From contig CP040003.1 in NCBI GenBank assembly GCA_005697215.1, forward strand, positions 620,001 to 684,000: a DNA stretch of 64,000 nt, written 5' to 3'. This stretch comes from Candidatus Saccharibacteria bacterium oral taxon 488 (GTDB lineage Bacteria > Patescibacteriota > Saccharimonadia > Saccharimonadales > Saccharimonadaceae). The notes below the pieces were generated by a model. The model was not told where the DNA came from. It made no database searches and worked only from the letters and a program-made list of their open reading frames with translations. This document shows, one piece after another, positions 26,508-37,733 of this stretch (the first letter of the stretch is position 1; each line of letters starts with the position of its first letter). The position numbers and the translations under genes are program-made.

Positions 26508-26617
26508 GAAATTTGTATTATTATCGTGAGTCTTGGTCGCCCGAGCCAACGAGCCAACCATAACGGATCGTGGATGACCTATCTTTATATCAAAATATAA
26601 ATCTAAGGAGTTTTACC

Positions 26618-28381
26618 TTGCGACAACAACACGCAAAAACAACATTACAACTACTATGGCGAGCGTCACGTCCATACAAATGGCGACGCAATCTAGCGCT
26701 CATTACAGCTACCTTAACCTTGGCAGTAGGCACAATCGTCGGGCCGCTGATTATCGCACAGCTCCTGGATATGATTCAACATGGTCAGCTACAGACCGGC
26801 TCTGTGTGGACTCTTGTCATTCTCTATGGCCTCAGCCAACTGTGGTCAGAGATTATTGGATGGCGAATAGTACTGTATTTGATGTGGACGCTAGAAACCA
26901 TTATGCAGCGCGACATCGCAAACAAGGTATTCGCCAAGCTGTCTGGCGAGACCATGTTTTTCCACTCCAATAAATTTGGCGGCTCGCTCGTTAGCCAAAA
27001 CAGCAAGCTCAGTGGCTGTGTTGAACGATTTTGGGATGAGCTAGTATGGGCAGTACTGCCGCTAGTCATCTCACTCACCGGATCAATTGTCATTCTGTCG
27101 ATGTTACTCTGGCAATACGCGCTCTTTCTATTCATGTTCTCGATTGTTTTTGGTGTAGCCGTCTTCTTTGGCTCGCGCCCAATGGCAAAATTAAGCCAGC
27201 GTGAAGCAGAGGCCAGCAATAAGGTAAGCGGTAACCTCGCTGACATGGTGTCGAATGTACTTGCTGTCAAATCATCCGGCGCTGAAAAAATTGAGCAGCA
27301 GCGATTTGATAAAACGAATCGTGCATGGCGCAAGGCTAGCCTGGCCACCATGCGAGGGTTCCTCACTGTCAGCAGTGTTTACTCAACGATAAACACCAGC
27401 ATCCGAATCGGTGCCATCGTGTTCGCTATTTATGCAGCACAGTATAATGTCGTTTCGGTCGCAGCGGTGTACTTAATCATTACCTACACTGGTAGTGTTG
27501 CCCGTGAGCTGTGGAATATGAATAGCATCATGCGCAATTATAACCGGATCATCGGTGACGCTCATGAGATGATCGAGATATTACACACACCAACATCACT
27601 TGTTGATAGAAGTGACAAAAAGCTTCATGTTAATCGCGGTGTTATTGATTTTGATGCCGTAACCTTTACGCATGACGAAGGCAAGGGGGCGATGCTGTTT
27701 CGCGACTTTTCATTGCATATTACGCCAGGCGAAAAGGTCGGGCTGGTTGGTTCTAGTGGTTCGGGCAAGACGACTCTGACGAAATTGCTGCTGAGATTTG
27801 CCGACATCGACTCGGGCGCAATCATGATTGATGAGCAGGACATTGCCGAGGTCACACAGGCCAGCCTCCGTTCGCAGATCGCTTACGTGCCGCAGGAGCC
27901 GCTGCTGTTTCACCGTTCGGTGCGTGAGAACATTGCCTATGGCAAGGCCGACGCTACTGATGCCGAGATTGAACAAGCAGCCAAAAAGGCGGGGGCCTAT
28001 GATTTTATTACTCAGCTGCAGGACGGCTTTGACACACTGGTCGGTGAGCGCGGCGTAAAGTTGTCGGGTGGACAGCGCCAGCGCATTGCTATCGCCCGAG
28101 CAATATTAAAAGACGCGCCTATCTTGGTGCTGGACGAGGCAACCTCAGCGCTTGATTCTGAATCAGAAGCGTTAATCCAAAAATCACTCAAGACGCTGAT
28201 GAAAAACCGGACCTCTATCGTCATTGCTCATCGACTTTCAACGATTGCCAAGCTTGATCGGATTATCGTGATGCATAATGGCAAGATAGTCGAGGATGGA
28301 TCGCATGACCAGCTTATCAAGCGCGGTGGTCATTATGCAAAGCTATGGCAGCATCAGTCTGGTGGCTTTATTGACGCCTAA
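26618..28381 (+). CDS. ABC exporter, fused membrane and ATPase domains
   Basis: A 587-residue half-transporter. Residues up to about 330 hold six membrane helices of an ABC type I exporter (from NLALITATLTLAVGTIVG). The ATPase has Walker A LVGSSGSGKTTLTKLLLR, the Q-loop AYVPQEP, signature KLSGGQRQRIAIARAIL, Walker B PILVLDEATSALD and the His switch VIAHRLSTI. It probably works as a homodimer exporting lipid, peptide or drug. Start: an SD (AAGGAG) sits 7 bases before TTG at 26618; an ATG 16 codons earlier has none and adds non-conserved residues. Confidence 0.88.
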   Translation: MRQQHAKTTLQLLWRASRPYKWRRNLALITATLTLAVGTIVGPLIIAQLLDMIQHGQLQTGSVWTLVILYGLSQLWSEIIGWRIVLYLMWTLETIMQRDIANKVFAKLSGETMFFHSNKFGGSLVSQNSKLSGCVERFWDELVWAVLPLVISLTGSIVILSMLLWQYALFLFMFSIVFGVAVFFGSRPMAKLSQREAEASNKVSGNLADMVSNVLAVKSSGAEKIEQQRFDKTNRAWRKASLATMRGFLTVSSVYSTINTSIRIGAIVFAIYAAQYNVVSVAAVYLIITYTGSVARELWNMNSIMRNYNRIIGDAHEMIEILHTPTSLVDRSDKKLHVNRGVIDFDAVTFTHDEGKGAMLFRDFSLHITPGEKVGLVGSSGSGKTTLTKLLLRFADIDSGAIMIDEQDIAEVTQASLRSQIAYVPQEPLLFHRSVRENIAYGKADATDAEIEQAAKKAGAYDFITQLQDGFDTLVGERGVKLSGGQRQRIAIARAILKDAPILVLDEATSALDSESEALIQKSLKTLMKNRTSIVIAHRLSTIAKLDRIIVMHNGKIVEDGSHDQLIKRGGHYAKLWQHQSGGFIDA

Positions 28382-28422
28382 CCAGCACAGTCTCTAGGTA
28401 GTATGCTATAATGCATAATGAT

Positions 28423-29079
28423 ATGATGCACGCGTTTATTGATTTTATTGTTCATTTTGGTGTTGTCGCGATTTTGCTGGTTGTCTTTGCCGAATCGGGC
28501 CTACTCTTTGGTTTCGTCTTTCCGGGCGATAGTCTGCTATTCACGGCTGGCTATATGGTGCAGCAGCATATTTTACCAATTGACATCCACCTCTTTGCGC
28601 TGTTACTCTCGCTGATGGCTATCCTTGGCGATAGCGTCGGCTACGCATTTGGACATAAAGTTGGCCGTAAATTATTTGAACGCAAAAACTCTCGCTTCTT
28701 TAAGAAGAAATATCTCGTGCAAGCCGAAAAGTTTTACGAAAAGCATGGCTCACTTACTGTGGTGCTGGCACGGTTTGTACCGATTGTACGTACGTTTGCG
28801 CCAATCGTGGCCGGCGCTAGCAAGATGCACTATCGAACTTTTATTATTTTTAATATTCTCGGTGGCGTTATTTGGGCCACGCTTTTCACCTACCTCGGAT
28901 TCTTTGCTGGCAAGGCGCTCACCGACGCTGGTGTTAATATAGAAGTCGCCGCACTGGTCATCATCTTTTTGTCAGTACTGCCAATGATCATTCACGCCCT
29001 CAAGCAGGAGCACACTCGCGCGGCACTGCGCCAACAAGTATTAGTCCTGCTCGGCAAGACTCGCCGCAAAAAGCAATAA
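28423..29079 (+). CDS. DedA-family membrane protein
   Basis: A 218-residue DedA/SNARE-associated protein. Typical segments are FAESGLLFGFVFPGDSLLFTAG, GDSVGYAFGHKVGRKLF, ARFVPIVRTFAPIVAGASKM and GGVIWATLFTYLGFFAG. DedA proteins move lipids such as undecaprenyl phosphate across the membrane and rely on the acidic and Arg residues seen here. A TATAAT (28405-28410) precedes several ATGs; I chose the one at 28423 but 28411 or 28426 could also serve. Downstream of the ABC exporter on the same strand. Confidence 0.88.
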   Translation: MMHAFIDFIVHFGVVAILLVVFAESGLLFGFVFPGDSLLFTAGYMVQQHILPIDIHLFALLLSLMAILGDSVGYAFGHKVGRKLFERKNSRFFKKKYLVQAEKFYEKHGSLTVVLARFVPIVRTFAPIVAGASKMHYRTFIIFNILGGVIWATLFTYLGFFAGKALTDAGVNIEVAALVIIFLSVLPMIIHALKQEHTRAALRQQVLVLLGKTRRKKQ

Positions 29080-29122
29080 GCCTTCATGTATGAAGACTGC
29101 TCGTTAGTAACTGTACGTCAAA

Positions 29123-31957
29123 CTACAGCAAACTTTTCAGATACGTACCGGTAAACGATTCTGGCACGTTGGCGACTTCTTCTGGCGTGCCGCTTACCAC
29201 CACCGTACCGCCGCCGAGGCCACCCTCAGGCCCCATATCGATAATCCAGTCAGCCGATTTGATGACATCCAAATTGTGCTCAATAATAATCATGCTATTA
29301 CCGCCATCAACCAGCTGCTGCAAAATTCCCAGCAGCCGCTTGACGTCAGCAGAATGCAGCCCAGTTGTCGGCTCGTCCAGAATGTACATCGTCTTGCCCG
29401 TCGAGCGCTTGGACAGTTCCGTCGCTAGTTTAATCCGCTGCGCCTCGCCGCCCGAAAAGGTGGTTGCTGGCTGGCCGAGCTTGATATAGCCAAGGCCAAC
29501 TTCCACCAGCGTTTGTAGTTTCCGAGCGATATTTGGCACGCTATCAAAGAACTCCGCCGCCTGCTCGACTGTCATATCGAGTACATCAGCAATCGTCTTA
29601 TTTTTATACTTAATTTCCAGCGCCTCACGATTGTAGCGCCGACCATGACACTCGTCACACTGGACGTAGACATCCGGCAAAAAGTGCATCTCGATCTTGA
29701 TCATACCGTCGCCTTGGCAATTCTCGCAGCGGCCGCCCTTGACATTAAAGCTGAACCGGCCCGCCTTATAGCCGCGGACATTAGCCTCAGAAGTACTAGC
29801 AAACAGTTCGCGAATTGGCGTAAAAATGCCAGTGTAGGTCGCTGGATTAGAACGCGGCGTGCGGCCAATTGGCGACTGATCGATGACGATAGCTTTATCT
29901 AGCTGCTTAATACCCTCAATTTTATCATGTGCCCCTGGTACGTCACTGGCTCGATTAAGCCGTGCCGCTAATTCTTTGGCGACGATATCATTGACTAGCG
30001 TCGACTTACCGCTACCTGATACGCCCGACACCACCGTCATTAGACCCAAGGGAAACGCCACGTCGATCTGCTTCAAATTGTTCTCGCGAGCCCCGCGGAC
30101 GATTAGTTGACGGCTCGCATCAACCTGGCGGCGATGTTTTGGTACGGCAATTTTTTCTGCACCCGACAGATACCGGCCAGTCACGCTATCTGCACATTTG
30201 GCTACCTCTTCAGGAGAACCCAGCGCCACCACCGCGCCGCCATGCACACCAGCGCCTGGGCCCATATCGATCAAAAAGTCACTCTGCCGAATGGTATCCT
30301 CGTCGTGTTCGACTACCAGCACCGTATTGCCGAGATTACGTAGGTGCTTCAGCGTAGCAATCAGCCGATCATTATCGCGCTGATGCAAGCCAATCGACGG
30401 CTCATCCAGCACATACAGCACACCCTGCAAACCGCTGCCAATCTGTGTCGCCAGCCGAATTCGCTGCGCCTCGCCACCGCTCAGTGTATTGGCGGCGCGC
30501 CCTAACTCCAAATAATTCAGCCCGACATTACTCATAAAGCCGAGGCGGGCGGTAATCTCTTTCAAAATAAGCCGCGCGATCATTGCCTGCTGCTCGTTCA
30601 ATGTTAACTTGTGAGTGAACAAGTCGAGCGCATCATCAACGCCAAGGTCGCAAATATCCATGATATTCAGACCCTGCACGGTTACCGCCAAAACAACCGG
30701 TTTTAGCCGCGCACCGCCGCAAACATAACAATCCCGCTGGCGCATAAACCGCTCAATGTCCTTGCGCATAAATTCGCTATCGGTTTCTTTCCAGCGCCGC
30801 TCCAAATTCGGAATCACCCCTTCATAGGTTGTATCATAATGCCGCCCATTGCCAAGCTGCACTGGATACTTCTGATCGCCCGTGCCGTAGAGTACTTTCT
30901 GGCGCGCCTCATCAGACAACTGCCCAACCGGCGTCCGAATACTAAAACCATGCGCCTCGGCTACCGCCGAAATCTTGCGCATGTAAAAGTTATCAACATT
31001 AATCCGGTTGTATGGCCGAATTGCCCCCTCGGCAATCGTCAGATTCTCATTCAGTACTAAACTAGGATCGACTTCCAATCGGCTGCCAAGTCCAGTACAA
31101 CTCGGACAGGCCCCTTGCGGTGCATTAAAACTAAATAGACGCGGCTCAAGCTCTGGAATCTCCTCATCCGGATGGTCAACACAGGCATAACGCTGCGAGA
31201 ATGTCTTTAATTCATCAGTATCAGCATCCAGCACCTCAACCACACCCTGACCAAGCTCCAGCGCCTGCTCGACGCTCTGGCTCAACCGGCTAGTCAGGTC
31301 ATTGTTCATTGCCAGGCGATCAACCACTAACTCAATACTGTGCTTATAACTTTTCTGTAACTGCGGAAACTCATCCAGTGCATACACCACGCCATCCACG
31401 CGCACCCGGGCGTAGCCTAGCCGCCGATACTGCTCTGGAATGTGCGCAAACTCGCCCTTCTTATTCTTGACAATTGGTGCGAGTAGCAGCAATCGCTTGC
31501 CATCATATTGCTTAGCAATCTCCTGGATAATCGCCTCGGCTGTACGGCGCGACACTGGCTTATGGCAGCGCGTGCCGTCTGGCTTGAGAGCCGGACAATG
31601 CGGCGTGCCAATCCGCGCAAACAAGAGGCGCAGATAATCATAAATCTCGGTCACCGTCGCCACGGTTGAACGCGGATTACGGCTGGTTGACTTTTGATCA
31701 ATTGAAATTGCCGGGCTCAGGCCCTCGATGCTATCAACATCCGGCTTATCCATAATGCCTAAAAATTGCCGCGCGTAGCTCGACAGGCTTTCGACATAGC
31801 GGCGCTGTCCCTCGGCGTAAATCGTATCAAACGCCAGCGACGACTTACCGCTGCCACTCAGGCCAGTGATCACCACTAATTTATCGCGCGGAATTTCCAC
31901 GTCAATATTTTTCAGATTGTGTTCACGGGCGCCCTTGACGCGAATTACCTCTGGCAT
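29123..31957 (-). CDS. uvrA: Excinuclease ABC subunit A
   Basis: A 944-residue UvrA, standard length, the damage sensor of nucleotide excision repair. It has two ABC ATPase modules: [14 protein letters not shown] with [16 protein letters not shown], and [15 protein letters not shown] with [15 protein letters not shown]. Zinc fingers include CYVCGGARL and [11 protein letters not shown] with [22 protein letters not shown] and [12 protein letters not shown] are Walker B regions. TATAAT (31967-31972) lies 9 bases before the ATG. uvrB and uvrC are not in the window. Confidence 0.98.
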   Translation of the reverse strand: MPEVIRVKGAREHNLKNIDVEIPRDKLVVITGLSGSGKSSLAFDTIYAEGQRRYVESLSSYARQFLGIMDKPDVDSIEGLSPAISIDQKSTSRNPRSTVATVTEIYDYLRLLFARIGTPHCPALKPDGTRCHKPVSRRTAEAIIQEIAKQYDGKRLLLLAPIVKNKKGEFAHIPEQYRRLGYARVRVDGVVYALDEFPQLQKSYKHSIELVVDRLAMNNDLTSRLSQSVEQALELGQGVVEVLDADTDELKTFSQRYACVDHPDEEIPELEPRLFSFNAPQGACPSCTGLGSRLEVDPSLVLNENLTIAEGAIRPYNRINVDNFYMRKISAVAEAHGFSIRTPVGQLSDEARQKVLYGTGDQKYPVQLGNGRHYDTTYEGVIPNLERRWKETDSEFMRKDIERFMRQRDCYVCGGARLKPVVLAVTVQGLNIMDICDLGVDDALDLFTHKLTLNEQQAMIARLILKEITARLGFMSNVGLNYLELGRAANTLSGGEAQRIRLATQIGSGLQGVLYVLDEPSIGLHQRDNDRLIATLKHLRNLGNTVLVVEHDEDTIRQSDFLIDMGPGAGVHGGAVVALGSPEEVAKCADSVTGRYLSGAEKIAVPKHRRQVDASRQLIVRGARENNLKQIDVAFPLGLMTVVSGVSGSGKSTLVNDIVAKELAARLNRASDVPGAHDKIEGIKQLDKAIVIDQSPIGRTPRSNPATYTGIFTPIRELFASTSEANVRGYKAGRFSFNVKGGRCENCQGDGMIKIEMHFLPDVYVQCDECHGRRYNREALEIKYKNKTIADVLDMTVEQAAEFFDSVPNIARKLQTLVEVGLGYIKLGQPATTFSGGEAQRIKLATELSKRSTGKTMYILDEPTTGLHSADVKRLLGILQQLVDGGNSMIIIEHNLDVIKSADWIIDMGPEGGLGGGTVVVSGTPEEVANVPESFTGTYLKSLL

Positions 31958-32104
31958 ATCTGGTCTATTATACCGAATAGACGTTTATTTTTCCAGTTGC
32001 AGCGGACGAGATAATTTCCCCTGATACCACACCATAAATGTATTTATAAAAACATATTATGCTTATGATTGCAAATATAATAATCGGCTGTTATAGTAAA
32101 ATAC

Positions 32105-32524
32105 ATGAAGAGGTTTGTGATCATCTGTGGAATCGCCGTTGCCGTCGCAACCTTGTTTTACATGACTCGTGAAGAGTGGTTTTCATTCATGGTTATCGGC
32201 AGACTTCCGTTCACCGGTATCATTCTGCCAGCAGCTATGATGATGGGTTTTTGGATGATCATTGTACCAGCATGCATTATTTGGGCCAAGTCGATCAGCG
32301 TCACGTTCTGGAACAGCATTGAGATGCTAGGACGATTTGATCAGCGCCGTATTAATCGACAGTTCCGCCTGGCAGCGCGAACTCATCACGCTGCCACACA
32401 ACAGGTGAGTTTAGCAATGGTTGCCACGTGGCTAGCAATAACACAGCGCTATTTAACACAGGCTGATGCCACTACAAAAGCAGATGACCAATCAACCGCA
32501 CGATTGGCCGTGGCGACGAATTAG
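32105..32524 (+). CDS. Small membrane protein, unknown
   Basis: A 139-residue protein with two N-terminal hydrophobic helices (FVIICGIAVAVATLFYM and GIILPAAMMMGFWMIIVPACIIW) and a soluble helical tail rich in Ala, Gln and Thr. Family not recognised. TATAGT (32092-32097) ends 7 bases before the ATG, supporting expression as a leaderless gene. Divergent from uvrA. Confidence 0.55.
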   Translation: MKRFVIICGIAVAVATLFYMTREEWFSFMVIGRLPFTGIILPAAMMMGFWMIIVPACIIWAKSISVTFWNSIEMLGRFDQRRINRQFRLAARTHHAATQQVSLAMVATWLAITQRYLTQADATTKADDQSTARLAVATN

Positions 32525-32566
32525 TACGCTACGCCTGACTTATTCAAGTTTAGCTAAGTTCTCATC

Positions 32567-33982
32567 CTAGTCCTCAGTCGGCACTATTGCCTCTACCCAC
32601 AGCTGCAATTCCTGTAATATAAACTGTTGTTCATCAGTCGCTGTCGGCACCAGACGCTGCAGAGACGCCATGAATTGTGGTAGTTGCGTCTGCAAGTGCT
32701 GCGCCCGCCAGACTTCCCACTGAGCCAGGTCATCTTCACTGAGCGAACGCGGAAAGTTGCGTGCTTTGTAGTGCAGCAATAGCGGCGCTAAACGTTCGTC
32801 CTGGAACTCTGGATGAAAATCAGCCAGCTCACGCTCATCAGCATTGCGCACCGCCTCAACTCGCAGGCGGTCACGGTCGTTCAAAAAGCCGTCGTATAAT
32901 TGTGCTTCTGGATCAGGCAGTTTTTTGAAAGCTGGCTTATTTTCAAAAATAGTCCGTAATTTTTCGGCAAAGTCTGGGTGATTCAGTAAAATATTTTGAT
33001 GTTTCTGTACTGTCTTTAGATCAAGCGAAATCTTCTGCCAGCCGTCGCCCTGCTCCAGTACACCCAGCGGCGCCACCGCCGGACAGCGATTATATTGTAA
33101 TTCTTTTACCGGTAATTTAACGAAATCCTCAGCTTGACGCTCCTCCCACGAAGCAAAAATCTTCGCCGTTAGCTCGTTCGTATCCAGCCCAACAAACGGC
33201 GTCGGATCATAGCGCAGATCATAGGCAACCACGCCGCCGTTTCGACTAGTCGTCAGCGGAAAGGCCACCGTGGTTTTGGCAAATTCCTTATCGTAACGCC
33301 CACTGGCATAGATAAACGGTTTTTTGTCGTCCACGTTGACCAGCTGCTGGACTACTTTTTTGTCGCGTATTTTCAGCAAATAATCATACAGTTGCGGCTG
33401 CTTTTGCTTGATCAATTTTGTCACTGCAATCAGCGCCGTCACGTCCGCTAAGGCGTCATGAGCATTTTCGTGGGCAATACCATTGGCGCTAGTTATTAGT
33501 TCCAGGCGATTGCTTGGCTCACCCTTATCGTCAACTGGCCAGTTAATCCCCTCCGGCCTGAGCGCCCGCGTCAATCGCACCACGTCTAGCAAATCCCAAC
33601 GCGAGCGGCCGTCTTTCCAGCTCCATTCGTACGGATCATGAAAATTACGCCACAACAAATGGCGAATAAACTCGTCATCAAACCGAATATTATTAAATCC
33701 AACTGCGATGGTATCCGGCGTAAAAATCTCCTCACTCAGCATCCGTGCAAACTGTGCCTCAGTGTAGCCTTCCTCGACCGTTTTTTGCGGCGTGATGCCA
33801 GTTACCATCAGCGCGTCAGGACTCGGCAAGGTATCATCATTTAATGTCACCAGCAGATTATACGGTTCACCAATCGGTTCGAGATTCATGTCTGTTCGCT
33901 GCCCAGCAAACTGCATAATGCGGTCTTGCCGCGGATTTAGTCCGCTGGTTTCCAGGTCATAGAAGAAAAATGTTTGTGCCAT
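32567..33982 (-). CDS. sbcB: Exodeoxyribonuclease I
   Basis: A 471-residue ExoI that degrades single-stranded DNA 3' to 5'. It begins with the DEDD motif FFYDLETSGLNPRQDRIMQFAGQRTD, continues with VGFNNIRFDDEFIRH and NAHDALADVTALIAV, and has the SH3-like and helical ExoI C-terminal parts (GRYDKEFAKTT, YKARNFPRSLSEDD). The ATG (33980-33982) has TATACT (33989-33994) ending 6 bases upstream; a longer frame adds residues across the promoter. ExoI is mostly gammaproteobacterial but is also seen in Saccharibacteria. Confidence 0.92.
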   Translation of the reverse strand: MAQTFFFYDLETSGLNPRQDRIMQFAGQRTDMNLEPIGEPYNLLVTLNDDTLPSPDALMVTGITPQKTVEEGYTEAQFARMLSEEIFTPDTIAVGFNNIRFDDEFIRHLLWRNFHDPYEWSWKDGRSRWDLLDVVRLTRALRPEGINWPVDDKGEPSNRLELITSANGIAHENAHDALADVTALIAVTKLIKQKQPQLYDYLLKIRDKKVVQQLVNVDDKKPFIYASGRYDKEFAKTTVAFPLTTSRNGGVVAYDLRYDPTPFVGLDTNELTAKIFASWEERQAEDFVKLPVKELQYNRCPAVAPLGVLEQGDGWQKISLDLKTVQKHQNILLNHPDFAEKLRTIFENKPAFKKLPDPEAQLYDGFLNDRDRLRVEAVRNADERELADFHPEFQDERLAPLLLHYKARNFPRSLSEDDLAQWEVWRAQHLQTQLPQFMASLQRLVPTATDEQQFILQELQLWVEAIVPTED

Positions 33983-34020
33983 AACTATAGTATAGCAAAG
34001 CCACGAGATGACACCCAAAT

Positions 34021-35394
<1,374 letters not shown>

Positions 35395-35404
35395 TTAGAA
35401 CATC

Positions 35405-36544
35405 CTAGTGGATAAAGTTATACCGACCAACTTCAGACATCGGGATTGTTCGATGCGTCACGACGTTATACCCAGCATAATTCATGTCGCTAACGTAGAT
35501 CGTGCCACCTTCAACCCGCTCGACCATACCGACGTGGCCAAGACCGCCACCGCCCCATGTCGTCTGGAAGATTGCCCCTGGCGCTGGTGTATGATTAACA
35601 ACAAAACCTGCTGCCCGAGCACTTGCCGCCCACGATATCGCATTGCCCCAGAAGCTACCGATTGGTCGACCAAGTGCTGCCCGTCGCTCATATACATACC
35701 ACGTACAGTTACCGAGAGCGTATCGGTTGCCGACTGATGCCCGAGCGTAGCCATAACTAATGCCGCCGATCGCACCGCCCGTTGTCCGCCCGGTATGGCC
35801 TCGACGACCCGAGCGCGACGCCACGTAGCCTGGCTGCTCATTTTCTGGCAGTACGCCACCCGGCAAGACGATCCGTGTGTCTTTGGTTAGCGCCGCCCCA
35901 TTTGCTAGGTCGTTATATAGTGCCACCCGTTCAGGATTCGCTTTATACTTTTCTGCCAACTTTTCAATAGTATCGCCGTCTTTGACCGTATAAACCACAC
36001 CATCAACCATCGGGACAGTCAATGTTTTACCGGCTTCAACCGCATCAGATGTCGTATTGTTCGCCCAGCGTACCGTCTGTGCTGTCACGTTAAACTTCTT
36101 GGCAATAGAATTGATCGTATCACCCTGTTTAGTGACATAAGTCTTGATACCGCGCTGGGCCGACTTTTCTGGCTGGACGATTTGTGGCTTGGAGATAACT
36201 TCAGTATCGCCCTGAGCCAGTTCTTTTTTGATCGACAGTGTTGCCGTCGCTTCGCGCAAGTCACCCGCAGTCGGCAGATTAACTGTCTCAGCTAGATCAG
36301 TTACCGCATTAGCAGCCGCTAGCTGGTCTACCGAAACCTTATTGGCCTTATTCGTCTCATGAGCTGGACCAGCAGACGGTGCGACCGGCTGGGAGGCGGA
36401 CACCGAGCCCTGCCGGCTGGCAACCCCGCCCGTTTGGTAGCTCAATGCCAAAAATGAAATAACTAACAGAAAAATCCCACCGTACGCCGATACTGCGCTT
36501 AACTTGAGTTTTTTGCCCCGACGGGCAGATACTTGATTACGAAT
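35405..36544 (-). CDS. Membrane-anchored LysM-CHAP peptidoglycan hydrolase, start uncertain
   Basis: An exported cell wall hydrolase of about 380 residues. Order: basic head (RNQVSARRGKKLKL), one hydrophobic segment (GGIFLLVISFLALSY), a linker, two LysM domains (YVTKQGDTINSIAKKF and YTVKDGDTIEKLAEKY) and a C-terminal CHAP domain with its Cys in LGNCTWYVYERR, His in GLGHVGMVE and DMNYAGYN. The start is odd. The head and hydrophobic segment are in frame but have no ATG, GTG or TTG before mid-helix (TTG at 36451). An ATT at 36542-36544 sits 6-7 bases after GGGAG. Alternatively, one base too many in the GGG at 36554-36556 hides an ATG at 36570-36572 (METLTR...). Likely used in wall remodelling. 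Confidence 0.85.
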   Translation of the reverse strand: MRNQVSARRGKKLKLSAVSAYGGIFLLVISFLALSYQTGGVASRQGSVSASQPVAPSAGPAHETNKANKVSVDQLAAANAVTDLAETVNLPTAGDLREATATLSIKKELAQGDTEVISKPQIVQPEKSAQRGIKTYVTKQGDTINSIAKKFNVTAQTVRWANNTTSDAVEAGKTLTVPMVDGVVYTVKDGDTIEKLAEKYKANPERVALYNDLANGAALTKDTRIVLPGGVLPENEQPGYVASRSGRRGHTGRTTGGAIGGISYGYARASVGNRYALGNCTWYVYERRAALGRPIGSFWGNAISWAASARAAGFVVNHTPAPGAIFQTTWGGGGLGHVGMVERVEGGTIYVSDMNYAGYNVVTHRTIPMSEVGRYNFIH

Positions 36545-36743
36545 AACGCTTCTCCCGTGTCAATGTCTCCATCAACACTGACTACCGTACTAAGTCTTTC
36601 TTCTCGCACAAGAACAGGATGCATTGTCGACCTAATAATTAGTTAATATTGCTAAACGATTAGTTTTCCGCATCCGTGCGACCGTTCTGGTAGGCCCGCG
36701 CGCCTACACGGCGTATACCCTGTATGAGCGCAAGCTTGTTTCT
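36545..36743 (-). other. Long structured leader or small RNA upstream of LysM-CHAP
   Basis: A consensus promoter at 36744-36773 should start a transcript near 36737, nearly 200 bases before the LysM-CHAP start. The first part folds: GTAGGC (36690-36695) with GCCTAC (36702-36707), extended by CCGT (36682-36685) with ACGG (36708-36711). The second part is AU-rich and carries the TAGTACGGTAG motif at 36582-36592. I cannot assign it to a known riboswitch; it lacks recognisable c-di-AMP (ydaO) signatures. Confidence 0.4.
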
Positions 36744-36773
36744 ATTATACGCGATCCTCTCATAATTTGTCAA
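36744..36773 (-). promoter_or_regulatory. Consensus promoter for the LysM-CHAP leader
   Basis: Minus strand TTGACA (36768-36773), 18-base spacer, TATAAT (36744-36749). The -35 overlaps the last codons of the upstream membrane-protein gene. Confidence 0.8.
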
Positions 36774-37567
36774 TGCTTTATCTTGTAATACACCTCGCCC
36801 TTTAGCATATACACCAGCCCAACAACAAAACTCAATATAACTGCATGTGGCACCACCGCAGACATCGCCATCATCATCACAAAGAGAATGGTAGCAGGAG
36901 TAATATACAACAGTGTCGCGACAAGTATGAACGCACATATGAGTGCGAACGGCACTCGCACCATCAAGGTCACGCCAATCTTGCGACAACGTAGTCCCCG
37001 CTCCTGCTTGGTTTTCTCCGCCTCAGATAGTTGATCGGCTGGACGTGGCTGCCAATATGACGCCCCCTTAGGCATCGCGATAATCTTCCATAGCCACAGT
37101 GAGCCAATAGTCGTACACGCCACCATAAACAATATAGCCGGGAGCGAGTTATTAAAGGCTAGTGTAGCACTAAATATCGCACGGGTAGCCTCTCGAAGCG
37201 CTGAACTAAATGGACCAACCTGAAAGACATAAAATTGCGCCAACACAATAAATTGCACCACCGGATACACCACAGTCATGGCAAGCGCAGTGATTCGTTG
37301 CCGGTACTGGTCAGTTCGACGGGACTGCTTCAAGACAATGAGGCCCTGGACGAGGAGCGACGTGATAGCCATACCGATAATAGCCAGTATTAGTGGCATA
37401 TCCTGAAGGTTCCTAAAGAATAGCGGCAGCTGACCTATGAATACCCCTGCTGAACAAACAAGTATTGCCGCCTCAATAATAATGACTGCCTCACATCGAA
37501 TGTTACGCTCTGGCGAAGACGTAGCTTGTTTCTTGGGCTTATCCTTTGTGGTCGTCGTCTTTGTCAT
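36770..37567 (-). CDS. Six-helix membrane protein, unknown
   Basis: A 265-residue protein with a Lys/Thr-rich head, about six hydrophobic helices and a cytoplasmic loop (RPADQLSEAEKTKQERGLRCRK). No family recognised. The ATG is preceded by an SD (AAAGGAG), and a TATAAT lies about 40 bases upstream, so it has a leader. It is the last host gene before the integrated element. Confidence 0.6.
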   Translation of the reverse strand: MTKTTTTKDKPKKQATSSPERNIRCEAVIIIEAAILVCSAGVFIGQLPLFFRNLQDMPLILAIIGMAITSLLVQGLIVLKQSRRTDQYRQRITALAMTVVYPVVQFIVLAQFYVFQVGPFSSALREATRAIFSATLAFNNSLPAILFMVACTTIGSLWLWKIIAMPKGASYWQPRPADQLSEAEKTKQERGLRCRKIGVTLMVRVPFALICAFILVATLLYITPATILFVMMMAMSAVVPHAVILSFVVGLVYMLKGEVYYKIKH

Positions 37568-37637
37568 TCGAGGATTTTCTCCTTTCTTTTTGAAGTATCC
37601 TACTGTCTATTATACCAGAGTATTTTTACGTTTTGAC

Positions 37638-37717
37638 GTCAACAAAAATAGCTCGCTATCAAAGCTGAGCGAGCTACTGCAAATACGAACGAGATAAGCA
37701 TCTCATAAAAATGGTGA
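37638..37717 (+). repeat. Degenerate copy of the recombinase 3' end and attachment site
   Basis: The frame at 37638-37697 encodes NKNSSLSKLSELLQIRTR and a stop. The intact recombinase near 62005-62055 encodes HKNSSPPEVNELFQIRTE. In both copies an ATGGTGA follows the shared CGAACG after 16-19 bases (37711-37717; 62068-62074, the latter being the tRNA 3' end). Both copies also carry an AGCTCG...CGAGCT inverted repeat. This looks like the remnant of an earlier related element in tandem with the present one. Confidence 0.7.
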
Positions 37718-37733
37718 GCCAACCAATATAAAT

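Noticed and set aside
36545..36743. c-di-AMP (ydaO) riboswitch upstream of the LysM-CHAP gene
   Set aside because: The location fits, but the conserved ydaO sequence blocks are not recognisable; I kept it only as an unassigned leader.
36660..36989. A 109-codon minus-strand frame near the membrane protein
   Set aside because: It overlaps the real 36770-37567 gene in another frame and crosses its promoter-like region; composition is not protein-like.
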